Notes under the pieces: model-generated
What the model saw: only the letters and a program-made list of their open reading frames with translations
The model's database searches: none
What the model was told of the DNA's origin: nothing
In this document: positions 29,281 to 38,444 of the stretch, piece after piece
Layout of the letters: every line of letters begins with the position of its first letter
Numbering within the stretch: position 1 is the stretch's first letter
Translations under genes and position numbers: made by a program
From: Desulfobulbaceae bacterium
GTDB taxonomy: Bacteria; Desulfobacterota; Desulfobulbia; Desulfobulbales; Desulfocapsaceae
NCBI GenBank assembly: GCA_011391225.1
Contig: JAABQY010000004.1
Span: 1-43,695, forward strand
Length of the DNA stretch: 43,695 nt
Reading direction: 5' to 3'

Positions 29281-30444
29281 TCATTTACCAAAAAGTGACA
29301 GCAATACTCCTGCAGCAACCGCCGATCCTATAACACCTGCCACATTCGGCCCCATGGCGTGCATGAGGAGGAAGTTGCCGGGGTCCTCCTTTTGGCCGAC
29401 AACTTGGGAAACCCTGGCTGCCATCGGTACAGCCGAGACCCCTGCCGAACCGATAAGGGGGTTAATGGGCACCTTTAAAAATTTGTTCATGAGCTTGGCA
29501 AGCAAGACCCCACCAGCTGTACCCATAGCAAAAGCAGTTACTCCGAGAGCGAGGATTGCCAGGGTTTGCACCGTTAAAAATCGCTCGGCACTGGCGGTAG
29601 CGCCTACAGTTACCCCAAGAAAAATGGTGATAATGTTAATCAAGGCATTTTTTGAGGTGTCTTCAAGTCTGCTGACGACGCCACTCTCTCTGAACAGATT
29701 GCCAAGCATGAGCATGCCGATGAGTGTACCAGCTGGCGGCACCATGAGAGAAACCACCACTGTTACGATAATCGGAAAAAGGATGCGTTCCCGTTTACTG
29801 ACTTCACGCAGCTGGCTCATTCTGATCAACCGTTCTTTTTTAGTGGTCAGCAGTCTCATGATCGGCGGCTGAATGATAGGTACCATAGCCATATACGAGT
29901 AAGCAGCTATGGCTATAGGCCCAAGGAGATGCGGCGCGAGTTTTGACGAGAGAAAGATCGCCGTAGGGCCGTCAGCTCCGCCGATTATACCGATGGAAGC
30001 AGCCTCCTGAGCGTTAAAAAGCCCAGAACTGATAGCACCAATAAAGGTAAGGAAGATACCCAGTTGGGCGGCCGCCCCTAAAAGAAGCGATTTGGGGTTG
30101 GCGATGAGCGGCCCGAAATCCGTCATTGCACCAACACCCATGAAGATAAGCGGCGGGAAAATGCCCAGACAATCGCCCTGATAAAGATAATACAGGAGGC
30201 CACCGGGCTCGATGGTATGGATCATATTATTCTTGATTTCCAGTATCGGTGGCGCCATCATTCCGGCAAGGGGCAGATTGGTTAAAAGAACACCAAAGGC
30301 AATTGGCACGAGGAGCAGCGGTTCGAATTTCTTGACAATAGCCAGATACAGCAAAATGCACGCCACTGCCATCATAACCAGTGCTCCGGGTGTTAGAGCA
30401 AAAAAACCCGTGCTTTTAATAAATGCGAGAATTGGTTCCAGCAT
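29281..30444 (-). CDS. mmdB: Na+-translocating decarboxylase beta subunit
   Basis: [45 protein letters not shown] signature of OadB/MmdB/GcdB. Confidence 0.94.
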   Translation of the reverse strand: MLEPILAFIKSTGFFALTPGALVMMAVACILLYLAIVKKFEPLLLVPIAFGVLLTNLPLAGMMAPPILEIKNNMIHTIEPGGLLYYLYQGDCLGIFPPLIFMGVGAMTDFGPLIANPKSLLLGAAAQLGIFLTFIGAISSGLFNAQEAASIGIIGGADGPTAIFLSSKLAPHLLGPIAIAAYSYMAMVPIIQPPIMRLLTTKKERLIRMSQLREVSKRERILFPIIVTVVVSLMVPPAGTLIGMLMLGNLFRESGVVSRLEDTSKNALINIITIFLGVTVGATASAERFLTVQTLAILALGVTAFAMGTAGGVLLAKLMNKFLKVPINPLIGSAGVSAVPMAARVSQVVGQKEDPGNFLLMHAMGPNVAGVIGSAVAAGVLLSLFGK

Positions 30445-30457
30445 GAAGATGTCTCCT

Positions 30458-30871
30458 TTATGTTCCTAATACTACGAGAATATCACCGGGGTTAACCGAA
30501 GCTCCTTGGCTGACATTCAGCTGTTTTACCACGCCGTCAGCAGGCGCCAAGATTTCGTTTTCCATCTTCATAGCTTCAAGAATCATCAGGGTATGACCTT
30601 TGGCGACGGCATCGCCGGTACTCACCTCAACCCGCAGGATTGTGCCCGGCATAGGTGCCACAATGGTTTCACCGCTGCCACTGTTTGTAACAGGTTTTGC
30701 CGGTTCAGATTTTTGCGTCACTGGAGGTTTGTCGGGTCTCGGGACTGACGCGGCTCTAGCCTCTGTCGGTCGGGAAGTGTTTCCTCCCTGCAGTTCTTCA
30801 ATACCTACCTGGTATTCATTGCCATTCACTACTACTCTGAACATTTTCATTTTGACGTTCTCCCTCTTCAT
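30458..30871 (-). CDS. mmdC: Biotin carrier subunit of decarboxylase (biotinyl domain protein)
   Basis: [43 protein letters not shown]. Confidence 0.92.
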   Translation of the reverse strand: MKRENVKMKMFRVVVNGNEYQVGIEELQGGNTSRPTEARAASVPRPDKPPVTQKSEPAKPVTNSGSGETIVAPMPGTILRVEVSTGDAVAKGHTLMILEAMKMENEILAPADGVVKQLNVSQGASVNPGDILVVLGT

Positions 30872-31278
30872 TAAAGTCTGCTGTTCATTTGCTCGATTAT
30901 TCCCGCCCGGTTCCAGAGTGGAGAACGATCTTCAATTTTTTGGATATTTCTGATAACAATGTTATCAGCGGTGGTCTGCATTTTCATGGCAAGAACTGTG
31001 GTGATTACTGCGACAAGTTCGTTGTCATCTTGTTGTTCAACAAGTTCTGTCTTCTGCACCACTTGCGCGGCCGAGGCCGTTGTTTCCGGCTGAGCGACAC
31101 TTCGATTAATCAGTCGGTCCATCCAGGAGATGAGCACCTGGAGGATGATCAAAGCAATAAAAGTTATGCCCATGCCGAGCACGGTAGTCACCAGCCCTGC
31201 CAGAAGTTTATGGGTAAAGGATAAGGTTTTTATGGTTTCGGGATTGGCGAATTGAGCCAACAGTTCAGTTATGGTCAT
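30871..31278 (-). CDS. mmdD: OadG/MmdD-like membrane-anchor subunit
   Basis: One N-terminal TM segment (LLAGLVTTVLGMGITFIALIILQVLISWM) with acidic linker and OadG-like tail; position between mmdA and mmdC. Confidence 0.85.
   Translation of the reverse strand: MTITELLAQFANPETIKTLSFTHKLLAGLVTTVLGMGITFIALIILQVLISWMDRLINRSVAQPETTASAAQVVQKTELVEQQDDNELVAVITTVLAMKMQTTADNIVIRNIQKIEDRSPLWNRAGIIEQMNSRL
30950..30968. promoter_or_regulatory. Perfect palindrome CTGATAACAATGTTATCAG inside mmdD, upstream of mmdC
   Basis: 8-bp arms CTGATAAC/GTTATCAG around AAT; best match to the operator motif. Confidence 0.45.
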
Positions 31279-31293
31279 GGTCTTCTCCGCCTT

Positions 31294-32841
31294 TTAAAGT
31301 GGAATGTTGCCGTGCTTTTTGGTAGGGCGTTTTTCCCGTTTTCCGGCCAGCATATTATAGGCGTCAATTATCCGCTGGCGGGTTGTGTGCGGTTCGATAA
31401 CATCATCGACAAAGCCGCGTTCGGCCGCCTTATAGGGGGTGGCAAATTCTGCTGCATAGTTCTCGAGGATCTTTTGTTTGGTGCCTTTTTTATCCTCTGC
31501 CGCTGCAATATCGTTTTTAAAGATGATATTTACCGCACCTTCGGAGCCCATGACAGCGACCTCCGCTGTTGGCCAGGCAAAGACCATGTCGGCGCCGAGG
31601 GATTTTGAGCACATGGCGACGTAGGCCCCGCCGTAGGCCTTTCTGGTGATGACCGTAACTTTGGGTACGGTTGCTTCACTGTAGGCATAAAGAATTTTCG
31701 CACCGTGTCTGATTATACCGCCAAATTCCTGGTTGGTGCCGGGAAGAAAACCGGGGACATCGACGAAGGTGAGAAGCGGGATATTGAAGGCGTCGCAGGT
31801 TCTGATAAAGCGGGCTGCCTTGTCACCGGCATTCATGTCCAGGCATCCCGCCATGACCTTTGGCTGGTTGGCGATAATTCCCACCGATTGGCCGTTGATT
31901 CTGGCCAGTCCGGCTATCAGGTTGGTGGCAAAATAGGGCTGATATTGCATGAAATCCCCATTGTCGACAATGGGAATGATAACGTCGAGGATGTCGTAAG
32001 GTTTGTTCGGGTTGTCGGGGATCAGGGTGTTGAGCTCGTCGATGGTCCTGTTGAGATCGTCGGTAGTTGCCTGGATCGGGGCTTTTTCCATGCTGTTGGC
32101 CGGGAGAAACTGGAGGAGCCGCCGGATGTCTTCGAGGCACTGCAGTTCCGAGTCGGCGATAAAGTGGACGTTGCCGCTGACGCTGTTGTGGGTCATGGCG
32201 CCACCGAGTTCCTCGGCGGTAACGATTTCACCGGTAACCGTCTTAATGACCTGTGGGCCGGTTATGAACATCTGCGAAGTTTTATCGACCATGAAGATGA
32301 AATCAGTCAGTGCCGGGGAGTATACGGCACCGCCGGCGCACGGCCCCATTACTGCAGAAATCTGAGGAATAACCCCTGAATAGATGGAGTTGCGGTAGAA
32401 GATATCGCCGTATCCGGAAAGGGCGTCGACCGCTTCCTGGATTCTGGCGCCACCGGAATCGTTCAGCCCGACGATCGGAGCTCCGACTTTGACGGCGCTG
32501 TCCATGGCTTTGACAACTTTTCTGGCGTGCATTTCGCCAAGTGCTCCACCGGTAATGGTAAAATCCTGGGAGAAGGCGTAGACCACTCGCCCTTCGATCT
32601 GCCCATAACCGGTGACCACCGATTCGCCTTCAAAATCAAGCTTGTCCATACCGAAACGGGTGCAGCGGTTTTTTACAAAGGCGTCAATCTCGATAAACGT
32701 TCCTTGATCAAAAAGATGAAGGAGGCGTTCTCTGGCGGTCATCTTGCCGCTGCTATGCTGTTTTTCAATCCTCTCAGGGCCTCCTCCGAGGCAGATTTTT
32801 TCTTTCTTTTTCTGTAAGATTTCCGTTTTATCCAACGACAT
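31294..32841 (-). CDS. mmdA: Methylmalonyl-CoA decarboxylase carboxyltransferase (alpha) subunit; start taken at MSLDKTEIL
   Basis: [85 protein letters not shown]; operon with mmdD, mmdC, mmdB. Confidence 0.9.
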   Translation of the reverse strand: MSLDKTEILQKKKEKICLGGGPERIEKQHSSGKMTARERLLHLFDQGTFIEIDAFVKNRCTRFGMDKLDFEGESVVTGYGQIEGRVVYAFSQDFTITGGALGEMHARKVVKAMDSAVKVGAPIVGLNDSGGARIQEAVDALSGYGDIFYRNSIYSGVIPQISAVMGPCAGGAVYSPALTDFIFMVDKTSQMFITGPQVIKTVTGEIVTAEELGGAMTHNSVSGNVHFIADSELQCLEDIRRLLQFLPANSMEKAPIQATTDDLNRTIDELNTLIPDNPNKPYDILDVIIPIVDNGDFMQYQPYFATNLIAGLARINGQSVGIIANQPKVMAGCLDMNAGDKAARFIRTCDAFNIPLLTFVDVPGFLPGTNQEFGGIIRHGAKILYAYSEATVPKVTVITRKAYGGAYVAMCSKSLGADMVFAWPTAEVAVMGSEGAVNIIFKNDIAAAEDKKGTKQKILENYAAEFATPYKAAERGFVDDVIEPHTTRQRIIDAYNMLAGKREKRPTKKHGNIPL

Positions 32842-32984
32842 TGCGTTACGCTCCTTGATTGATGTTTGTCTCTTTCGATCGGTGTCGCCGTCGAAGTTTC
32901 CCCCTTTTGAAACACTCAAAGACCAGCACAGCATAGACCACCTGGTGGGGCTTTATGCCCAGTTGAGGGTGGGTACTATGGGTA

Positions 32985-33617
32985 CTACATTTCTTTTCCC
33001 GATGTTTCCGGCAGGGCAACATAACGAACGATTTCCGGATTGACCATGCCCTGCCAGACCATCTCGAAGAGAGAATTGGCCCCTTCCGCTAAACATTCCT
33101 GTTTGCCCCGTATTACCCACATGAAAAAGGTTCGCTGGATGAACCCAAGCATAAAATCGAGCAGGCTTCCGGCTCTGACATGGGGATTGATGATACCTTG
33201 TTGCTGCCCGGTTTTCAGTACTGTGATGATCAGGTCAACTCTTCTTTTTTGATCGAAAGAGTCGTCGGCCATCCAGGTCTTCATTGGCAGGGTCATGAAG
33301 AGAATGCGTCCGAGTCCTTCATGGCGTTCGTAGTAATCGAGGTGCAGCCAGAAAACTTTTCTGAGTTTTTCCTTGAGATCCTCAATGCCGTTGAGGTGGT
33401 CTTCGATGCGATCGGTAAGTTTCCTCATCCAGATATTCACATAGGCAAACAGAAGGTGCTCTTTGCTGCCAAAATGTTTGTAAATAGTCGAAAAACTCAC
33501 ACCGGCAAGGTCGGCGACATCGCGGATACTGGCTTTATGGAAATCGGCGGTGGAGAAAATTTCCATAACTGCCGATTCAAGTTTCTTTTGTACTTCTGGG
33601 TTGAGTTCATCTAACAT
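32985..33617 (-). CDS. TetR-family transcriptional regulator (TetR2), paralogue of TetR1
   Basis: HTH ASIRDVADLAGVSFSTIYKHFGSKEHLLFAYV; directly upstream of mmdA on the same strand. Confidence 0.92.
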   Translation of the reverse strand: MLDELNPEVQKKLESAVMEIFSTADFHKASIRDVADLAGVSFSTIYKHFGSKEHLLFAYVNIWMRKLTDRIEDHLNGIEDLKEKLRKVFWLHLDYYERHEGLGRILFMTLPMKTWMADDSFDQKRRVDLIITVLKTGQQQGIINPHVRAGSLLDFMLGFIQRTFFMWVIRGKQECLAEGANSLFEMVWQGMVNPEIVRYVALPETSGKEM

Positions 33618-33623
33618 TGTTAT
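33611..33623. promoter_or_regulatory. Operator-like site CTAACATTGTTAT overlapping the tetR2 start codon
   Basis: Reverse complement ATAACAATGTTAG matches the shared motif. Confidence 0.45.
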
Positions 33624-33822
33624 CGAGAGGCCAATCTTGTGTGCAAATTTTAGTAATTGAAGTTCTCAAATTATCAAAAAAAGCATCAATTCAACAAGAC
33701 AATCATAGCTGATTGAATAATTTTGAACTGTTAAAGAGATGTTCGTAGAAATGTTTCTTTTATTTAACATGCAGATATTCAATGAAATAGAAAACCATTT
33801 GGAATTAATAAAATATTTTATG

Positions 33823-33847
33823 GTAACATTGTTATCGACATTGTTAC
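33823..33847. promoter_or_regulatory. Double/overlapping operator-like site GTAACATTGTTATCGACATTGTTAC upstream of tetR2-mmd operon
   Basis: Two copies of the GTAAC-N3-GTTAY type in 25 bp, in the divergent intergenic region. Confidence 0.55.
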
Positions 33848-34083
33848 TTCAAACATCATGGGTTTGTCAATAATAAATATGTATGTTTTGGTGTCGGAGG
33901 TGGGATTTCTCGAGTCCTTGACCCGATTGCAGTTTGCGAAAGAAGAAGGGTTTGGTTCAGAGTAATTGGAAAATAGATTGAAAGTTTGATCGAAAAAATG
34001 CTAGGCTGGAGTCTCCGCTTCTGGTGCCCGGCAATGATCGGGCAAGACATTCCAGTTTCCATATCAAGGGGAAGGGTGATGAT

Positions 34084-34968
34084 ATGTTCGGTGATAAGCC
34101 GTTGACCATGGGTGATGTGGAAATCTACTGGCTCAAAGGCGGTAACTTTCGTCTTGATGATAAATCGATGTTTGGGACTGTTTCCAAGGCCTTGTGGGCA
34201 CAGCGTTACCCGGCTGATGCGGACAACACTATTCTGATGTGTAACGATCCCCTTCTGGTGAAGACGCCGCACAATATTGTTCTGATAGATACCGGTCTTG
34301 GCAATAAACTTACTGCTAAACAAAATTCAATTTTCAAGGTATCCACTTCCTGGGACATCCCAGCCGGTTTGCAAGCATTGGGGATCGCCCGCGAGTCGGT
34401 GACCCATGTCGTTCTTACCCATGGCGATTTCGATCATGCCGGAGGGGTAGCCATGTTGACAGATAAGGGGACGCTGGAATTAACCTGCCCTAACGCTGTC
34501 CATTTCCTGCAAAAAAAGGAATGGGAGGATATCGCCAATCCCCCTCTGCTTGCAAAATCGACGTATCTTCCCGAAGATTTTTCGTTGTTGAGAGGTCGCA
34601 AACTTGAAATAATTGAGGGTGATGCAGAAATTTGTCCTGGGATACGCTTACGTTTTTCCGGAGGACACACCCGAGGTCATCAGTTGGTGGAAATTTGTTC
34701 CGGGGAGAGGGTCGCTGTGCATATGGGAGATCTCTACCCAACACATTTTCATACCAACCCCTTATGGGTGACGGCTTATGATAATTTCCCAATGGAAGTG
34801 ATAACCAGAAAGATTGAGTTCTTTTCTGAATATTCATTGCAAAACAGCTGGTTTACCTTCTATCACGATCCCTTCGTCAGAGCGTGCCGTATGGATCGTC
34901 AGCATCAGGTGAGTGAAACCTGGCCGACTCCTTTGTCCCAAGCCGTGCCTGATATGCAGAGGAGTTAG
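34084..34968 (+). CDS. Metallo-beta-lactamase fold hydrolase
   Basis: VVLTHGDFDHAGGVAML (HxDxDH-type motif), FSGGHTRGHQLV, HMGDLYPTHFH. ORF opens at 34024; ATG at 34084 preferred. Confidence 0.88.
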   Translation: MFGDKPLTMGDVEIYWLKGGNFRLDDKSMFGTVSKALWAQRYPADADNTILMCNDPLLVKTPHNIVLIDTGLGNKLTAKQNSIFKVSTSWDIPAGLQALGIARESVTHVVLTHGDFDHAGGVAMLTDKGTLELTCPNAVHFLQKKEWEDIANPPLLAKSTYLPEDFSLLRGRKLEIIEGDAEICPGIRLRFSGGHTRGHQLVEICSGERVAVHMGDLYPTHFHTNPLWVTAYDNFPMEVITRKIEFFSEYSLQNSWFTFYHDPFVRACRMDRQHQVSETWPTPLSQAVPDMQRS

Positions 34969-35060
34969 AGAAAAAACCAGAGCATTTTTTTAATGTTTAG
35001 TCGGCGATGGCGGGATATGTTGATCTCGGAAAGATCGTAATCGAAAAACAGGAAAATCTT

Positions 35061-36014
35061 ATGAAAAGAACTGGGTTTGTTTATGATGAAAGATTTTTGT
35101 TACACCAAACGGGCGCGTACCATCCTGAAACTTCTGAGAGGTTGAAGGCTATCCACAAAGGGCTCGAAAATTCTGGAATAATTGAGAAATTGACTCGGGT
35201 TGAGGCTGCAAGAGCAAATCAAAGATGGATAGAAACAGTCCACAATATCCGTTATATTTTGCGGTTCGATGAGGCATGTATTTCCGGTTTCAACGAATTT
35301 GAACATCCGGATAATGCTATTTGCCGAGACAGCTTTGATACAGCGTTTCTGGCAGTCGGCGGCGTTCTTAAGGCGATCGACGCGGTCATGAAAGGCGAAG
35401 TGGATAATGCCTTTTGTGCAGTGCGTCCTCCGGGACATCATGCCGAAGTGGACAAGCCCATGGGGTTTTGCTATTTCAACAACGTGGCCATCGGGGCACG
35501 GTATCTGCAAAAGGAATATGGTGTCGAACGGGTGGGGATAATAGATTTTGATGTCCATCACGGCAACGGCACGCAGCATATCTTTGATAATGATCCAACG
35601 GTATTTTATTATTCAATTCATGAGCATCCTTCTTTTGCATATCCGGGAACAGGCCGTGAATTTGAAGTGGGAATAGGTGAGGGAGAAGGGTATACGGTCA
35701 ACTCTCCGGTTCTCCCCGGAAGAGGGGACGATGAGTACAAGCGATTGATCATGCAGGATTTGGTTCCCGCCTTTAAGAAATTCAACCCGGAATTCATTTT
35801 GCTGTCGGCCGGCTTTGATGCCCATGAAAGCGATATGATGTCCGGGACCAATCTTTCCACCGAAGGGTATGATTTTATTTCCGAGGTCATAATGAATTTG
35901 GCCAATCGTTGTGCAAACGGTCGAATAGTTTCCGTCCTTGAGGGCGGTTATAATCTCGATATTTTGCCTCTTTTGGTAGAGAATCATATCAGGTTCTTGG
36001 CGGATCTCAAGTAG
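35061..36014 (+). CDS. Histone-deacetylase-family (AcuC-like) protein
   Basis: VRPPGHHAEVDKPMGFCYFNNVAIGARYL; GIIDFDVHHGNGTQHIF; LLSAGFDAHESD; SVLEGGYNLD catalytic motifs. Start taken at MKRTGFVYDERF. Confidence 0.95.
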   Translation: MKRTGFVYDERFLLHQTGAYHPETSERLKAIHKGLENSGIIEKLTRVEAARANQRWIETVHNIRYILRFDEACISGFNEFEHPDNAICRDSFDTAFLAVGGVLKAIDAVMKGEVDNAFCAVRPPGHHAEVDKPMGFCYFNNVAIGARYLQKEYGVERVGIIDFDVHHGNGTQHIFDNDPTVFYYSIHEHPSFAYPGTGREFEVGIGEGEGYTVNSPVLPGRGDDEYKRLIMQDLVPAFKKFNPEFILLSAGFDAHESDMMSGTNLSTEGYDFISEVIMNLANRCANGRIVSVLEGGYNLDILPLLVENHIRFLADLK

Positions 36015-36076
36015 CAGCCATGCTTTAGCCATTTCCCGGTAAATTTTGAAAATATTAAAGAAAATATGGAGGTTAT

Positions 36077-36754
36077 ATGTTTGTAAGTGAGAGAATGTCG
36101 AAAGATCTGATCACGGCTGGTCCGGACATGACGATATACGAGGCCAAAATGATAATGACGGAAAAGGGCATCCGCCATTTACCGATTATTGATAGTGTCG
36201 GTAAACTCCTAGGCATAGTCACCGACCGTGATGTTCGCGACGCCATGCCTTCCACGCTTTTGAAGAAAGTGGATTACGATATCACCCTGGCAAAGATCAT
36301 GAATTTTCCGGTTCGGGATATCATGACCAAAAACCCCTTGACCATTTATGCATACTATACCATCCAGGACACCTTGTTGATGATGCAGAAAAAGAAGGTC
36401 GGGGCCTTGCCGGTAGTCGACCAGGAAGGTTATCTGAAGGGTATCCTTTCGACCCGCGACCTACTGAGATCCTTCGTCAATGTCCTGAATATTGACGAGC
36501 CGGGCTGTCTACTGTGCATTATTGTCAAAGAAAAACAGGGTCAAATGAAGAGGATAGTTGATATAATTACAGAAGAAAAGATTTCACTGGGCAGCGTGCT
36601 GGTAGCCAGGGTTTGGGACAAGGAAAAAAGGGCAATTTTTCCTTACCTTCTGACCAACAATGTAATAAATGTGAAGAAGAAACTCCTGGAGAATGGCTTT
36701 GAGTTGATTGATCCGATGCAATGGTATCTTGATCAATTGCCGCAAAAGGCCTAA
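36077..36754 (+). CDS. CBS-pair protein with C-terminal ACT-like region (AcuB-like)
   Basis: MFVSERMSKDLITAGPDMTIYEAKMIMTEKGIRHLPIID and RDIMTKNPLTIYAYYTIQDTLLMM CBS repeats. Confidence 0.88.
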   Translation: MFVSERMSKDLITAGPDMTIYEAKMIMTEKGIRHLPIIDSVGKLLGIVTDRDVRDAMPSTLLKKVDYDITLAKIMNFPVRDIMTKNPLTIYAYYTIQDTLLMMQKKKVGALPVVDQEGYLKGILSTRDLLRSFVNVLNIDEPGCLLCIIVKEKQGQMKRIVDIITEEKISLGSVLVARVWDKEKRAIFPYLLTNNVINVKKKLLENGFELIDPMQWYLDQLPQKA

Positions 36755-36841
36755 AGGCTCCGATCGCACGGCGGCAATGGTGATGCAGACTTAGCAGTCG
36801 GACGGGCAGGGCTTGTGAGCCGACCCGATCCCACCAAAGAG

Positions 36842-38239
36842 CTACAATTTGGCCATCTTGTTTACAGCAGACGAGACTGCTATGCCGCCGCTTCCCGTGT
36901 AACTTTCATGATTTTTTTCGATGTGGGAAAGCTGGTAGAGATAATTGACCATCATTCCTGCCGATTGTCCGATGCCTTTCTCGGAAAGATCTGCAGCCCA
37001 GTTGATCCGCTCAATTTTCGCACCGTTTGACAAATGGAAATGGCTTACTCTGTCAAAAGCTTGGAGATTTTTCTTGGCGGAGAGAAGATAGCTCGCGCAA
37101 AGTCGAAGAAGGATCGGTTTCAGGGGGTGGGGACTATCTTCTTTCAGGTGTTCTTTGAGATTATCAATGGCTGTAAAGAAGAATTCTTTTGCATCGCTTC
37201 CTCTGGCCATTTCCTTTAGGAGTTTTAACTCCCGCTCGGAGAATACCAGTTTCTCCGGATGTTTTCGGAGGTAGGTCAGGAAGCCGGGGATCGGCGAGAG
37301 CGTGGAAAAAGTCTTGAGGTTAGGGAGCTTGGCGCTCAAATCCTTGACCACATTTTTGATCAAAAAATTTCCAAAACCAACTCCGGCAAGACCAGCCTGG
37401 CAATTGGAGATGGAATAAAATATCGCACAATCGGCTTGGCCCTGCGGGAGCGTCGGTTTGCTTTCATCAAGCAGGTCGTGAATGTTTGCGGCGATACCAT
37501 TGACCAGGGCGACCTCGACAAAGATAAGCGGTTCCTGCGGCATGCGTGGATGAAAGTATGCAAAGCAGCGTCTATCCTCCCGCAGCCGGTTCTTCAGGTC
37601 TTGCCAGGATTTGATGGCATGGACTGCCTCATATTTGATGAGTTTTTCAAGCAGTGTCGCTGGAGTTTCCCAGGTGATGCGCTGCAGATCGAGAAAACCG
37701 ACATCAAACCAGGAAGAAAGCAGGCCGAGAATATCCTGATCAAGCGACTTAAGTGCCGGGTCTCCGGCGGTGAGAGGCAGGAGTTCTGCCCGGAGGTCGA
37801 CAAGAAATTTTACTCCTTCTTGCAATCCATTGAATTGTCGGAGTAGTTGTGTTCGTGGAGGGATGAGCATCTGGCGCAAGGCATGATTCGATTGTCGTTG
37901 TTCCGCCGGTCCTGAACCTTGTGAACGTGCGGCTATTGCGGCTTCAACAGCTTCGTTGTTGACATCGTATTCTTTGCTCAGCAGCTGGAGAAAACGTTTG
38001 CGGCCTTGTGAATTCAGTACTAAATAGGTTTCTCCCAGTTCCGCTGCTCTGGTCCGGGCAGAAACCTCTCCTCCCCGACCCTCCAGACAGGCATTAATTC
38101 TTGCCCGGAGCTTTTCTACATCCCCGTCCGGCAGGTCGGCATCAACGGAATTTTTTAGGGCTGTCTGGTCACCAAGTGGCCAGATAAGGCGCATCCTGCG
38201 TAAAGTTCTGTCCCATAAAGGCTCTTCCCGTTCAAACAT
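36842..38239 (-). CDS. Malonyl-CoA decarboxylase
   Basis: CFAYFHPRMPQEPLIFVEVALVNGIAANIHDLL; FYSISNCQAGLAGVGFGNFLIKNVV; FSTLSPIPGFLTYLRK; FHLSNGAKIERINWAADLSEKGIGQSAGMMVNYLY. Confidence 0.94.
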   Translation of the reverse strand: MFEREEPLWDRTLRRMRLIWPLGDQTALKNSVDADLPDGDVEKLRARINACLEGRGGEVSARTRAAELGETYLVLNSQGRKRFLQLLSKEYDVNNEAVEAAIAARSQGSGPAEQRQSNHALRQMLIPPRTQLLRQFNGLQEGVKFLVDLRAELLPLTAGDPALKSLDQDILGLLSSWFDVGFLDLQRITWETPATLLEKLIKYEAVHAIKSWQDLKNRLREDRRCFAYFHPRMPQEPLIFVEVALVNGIAANIHDLLDESKPTLPQGQADCAIFYSISNCQAGLAGVGFGNFLIKNVVKDLSAKLPNLKTFSTLSPIPGFLTYLRKHPEKLVFSERELKLLKEMARGSDAKEFFFTAIDNLKEHLKEDSPHPLKPILLRLCASYLLSAKKNLQAFDRVSHFHLSNGAKIERINWAADLSEKGIGQSAGMMVNYLYQLSHIEKNHESYTGSGGIAVSSAVNKMAKL

Positions 38240-38444
38240 GAAATCTCCTGAAATGAAAACGAATAAAGAAGAAGGTTCGTTCCTGGTATTATTTTACACT
38301 GGCGAAAAAGATTGTCGCTGAGTAGATATATCCTATCATTACCAGAAGGTAAGTACAATTACGAAAAAAAAGCAGACCTGTCGTCGAAAAAACTGCAAGC
38401 GTTGGTGGCTTATCCGCTGTGTACACTCACACTCTTATGATGGC

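Noticed and set aside
32837-32851. CGACATTGCGTTACG at the mmdA start as another operator copy
   Set aside because: Spacing between half-sites differs from the motif and it overlaps coding/start sequence; too weak to count.
33856-34323. 155-aa minus-strand ORF upstream of tetR2
   Set aside because: Overlaps the MBL hydrolase gene and an intergenic region with operator-like sites; no recognisable protein family.
36842-38239. C-terminal AKL of the malonyl-CoA decarboxylase resembling a peroxisomal targeting signal
   Set aside because: The genome is bacterial; no peroxisomes, so taken as coincidence.
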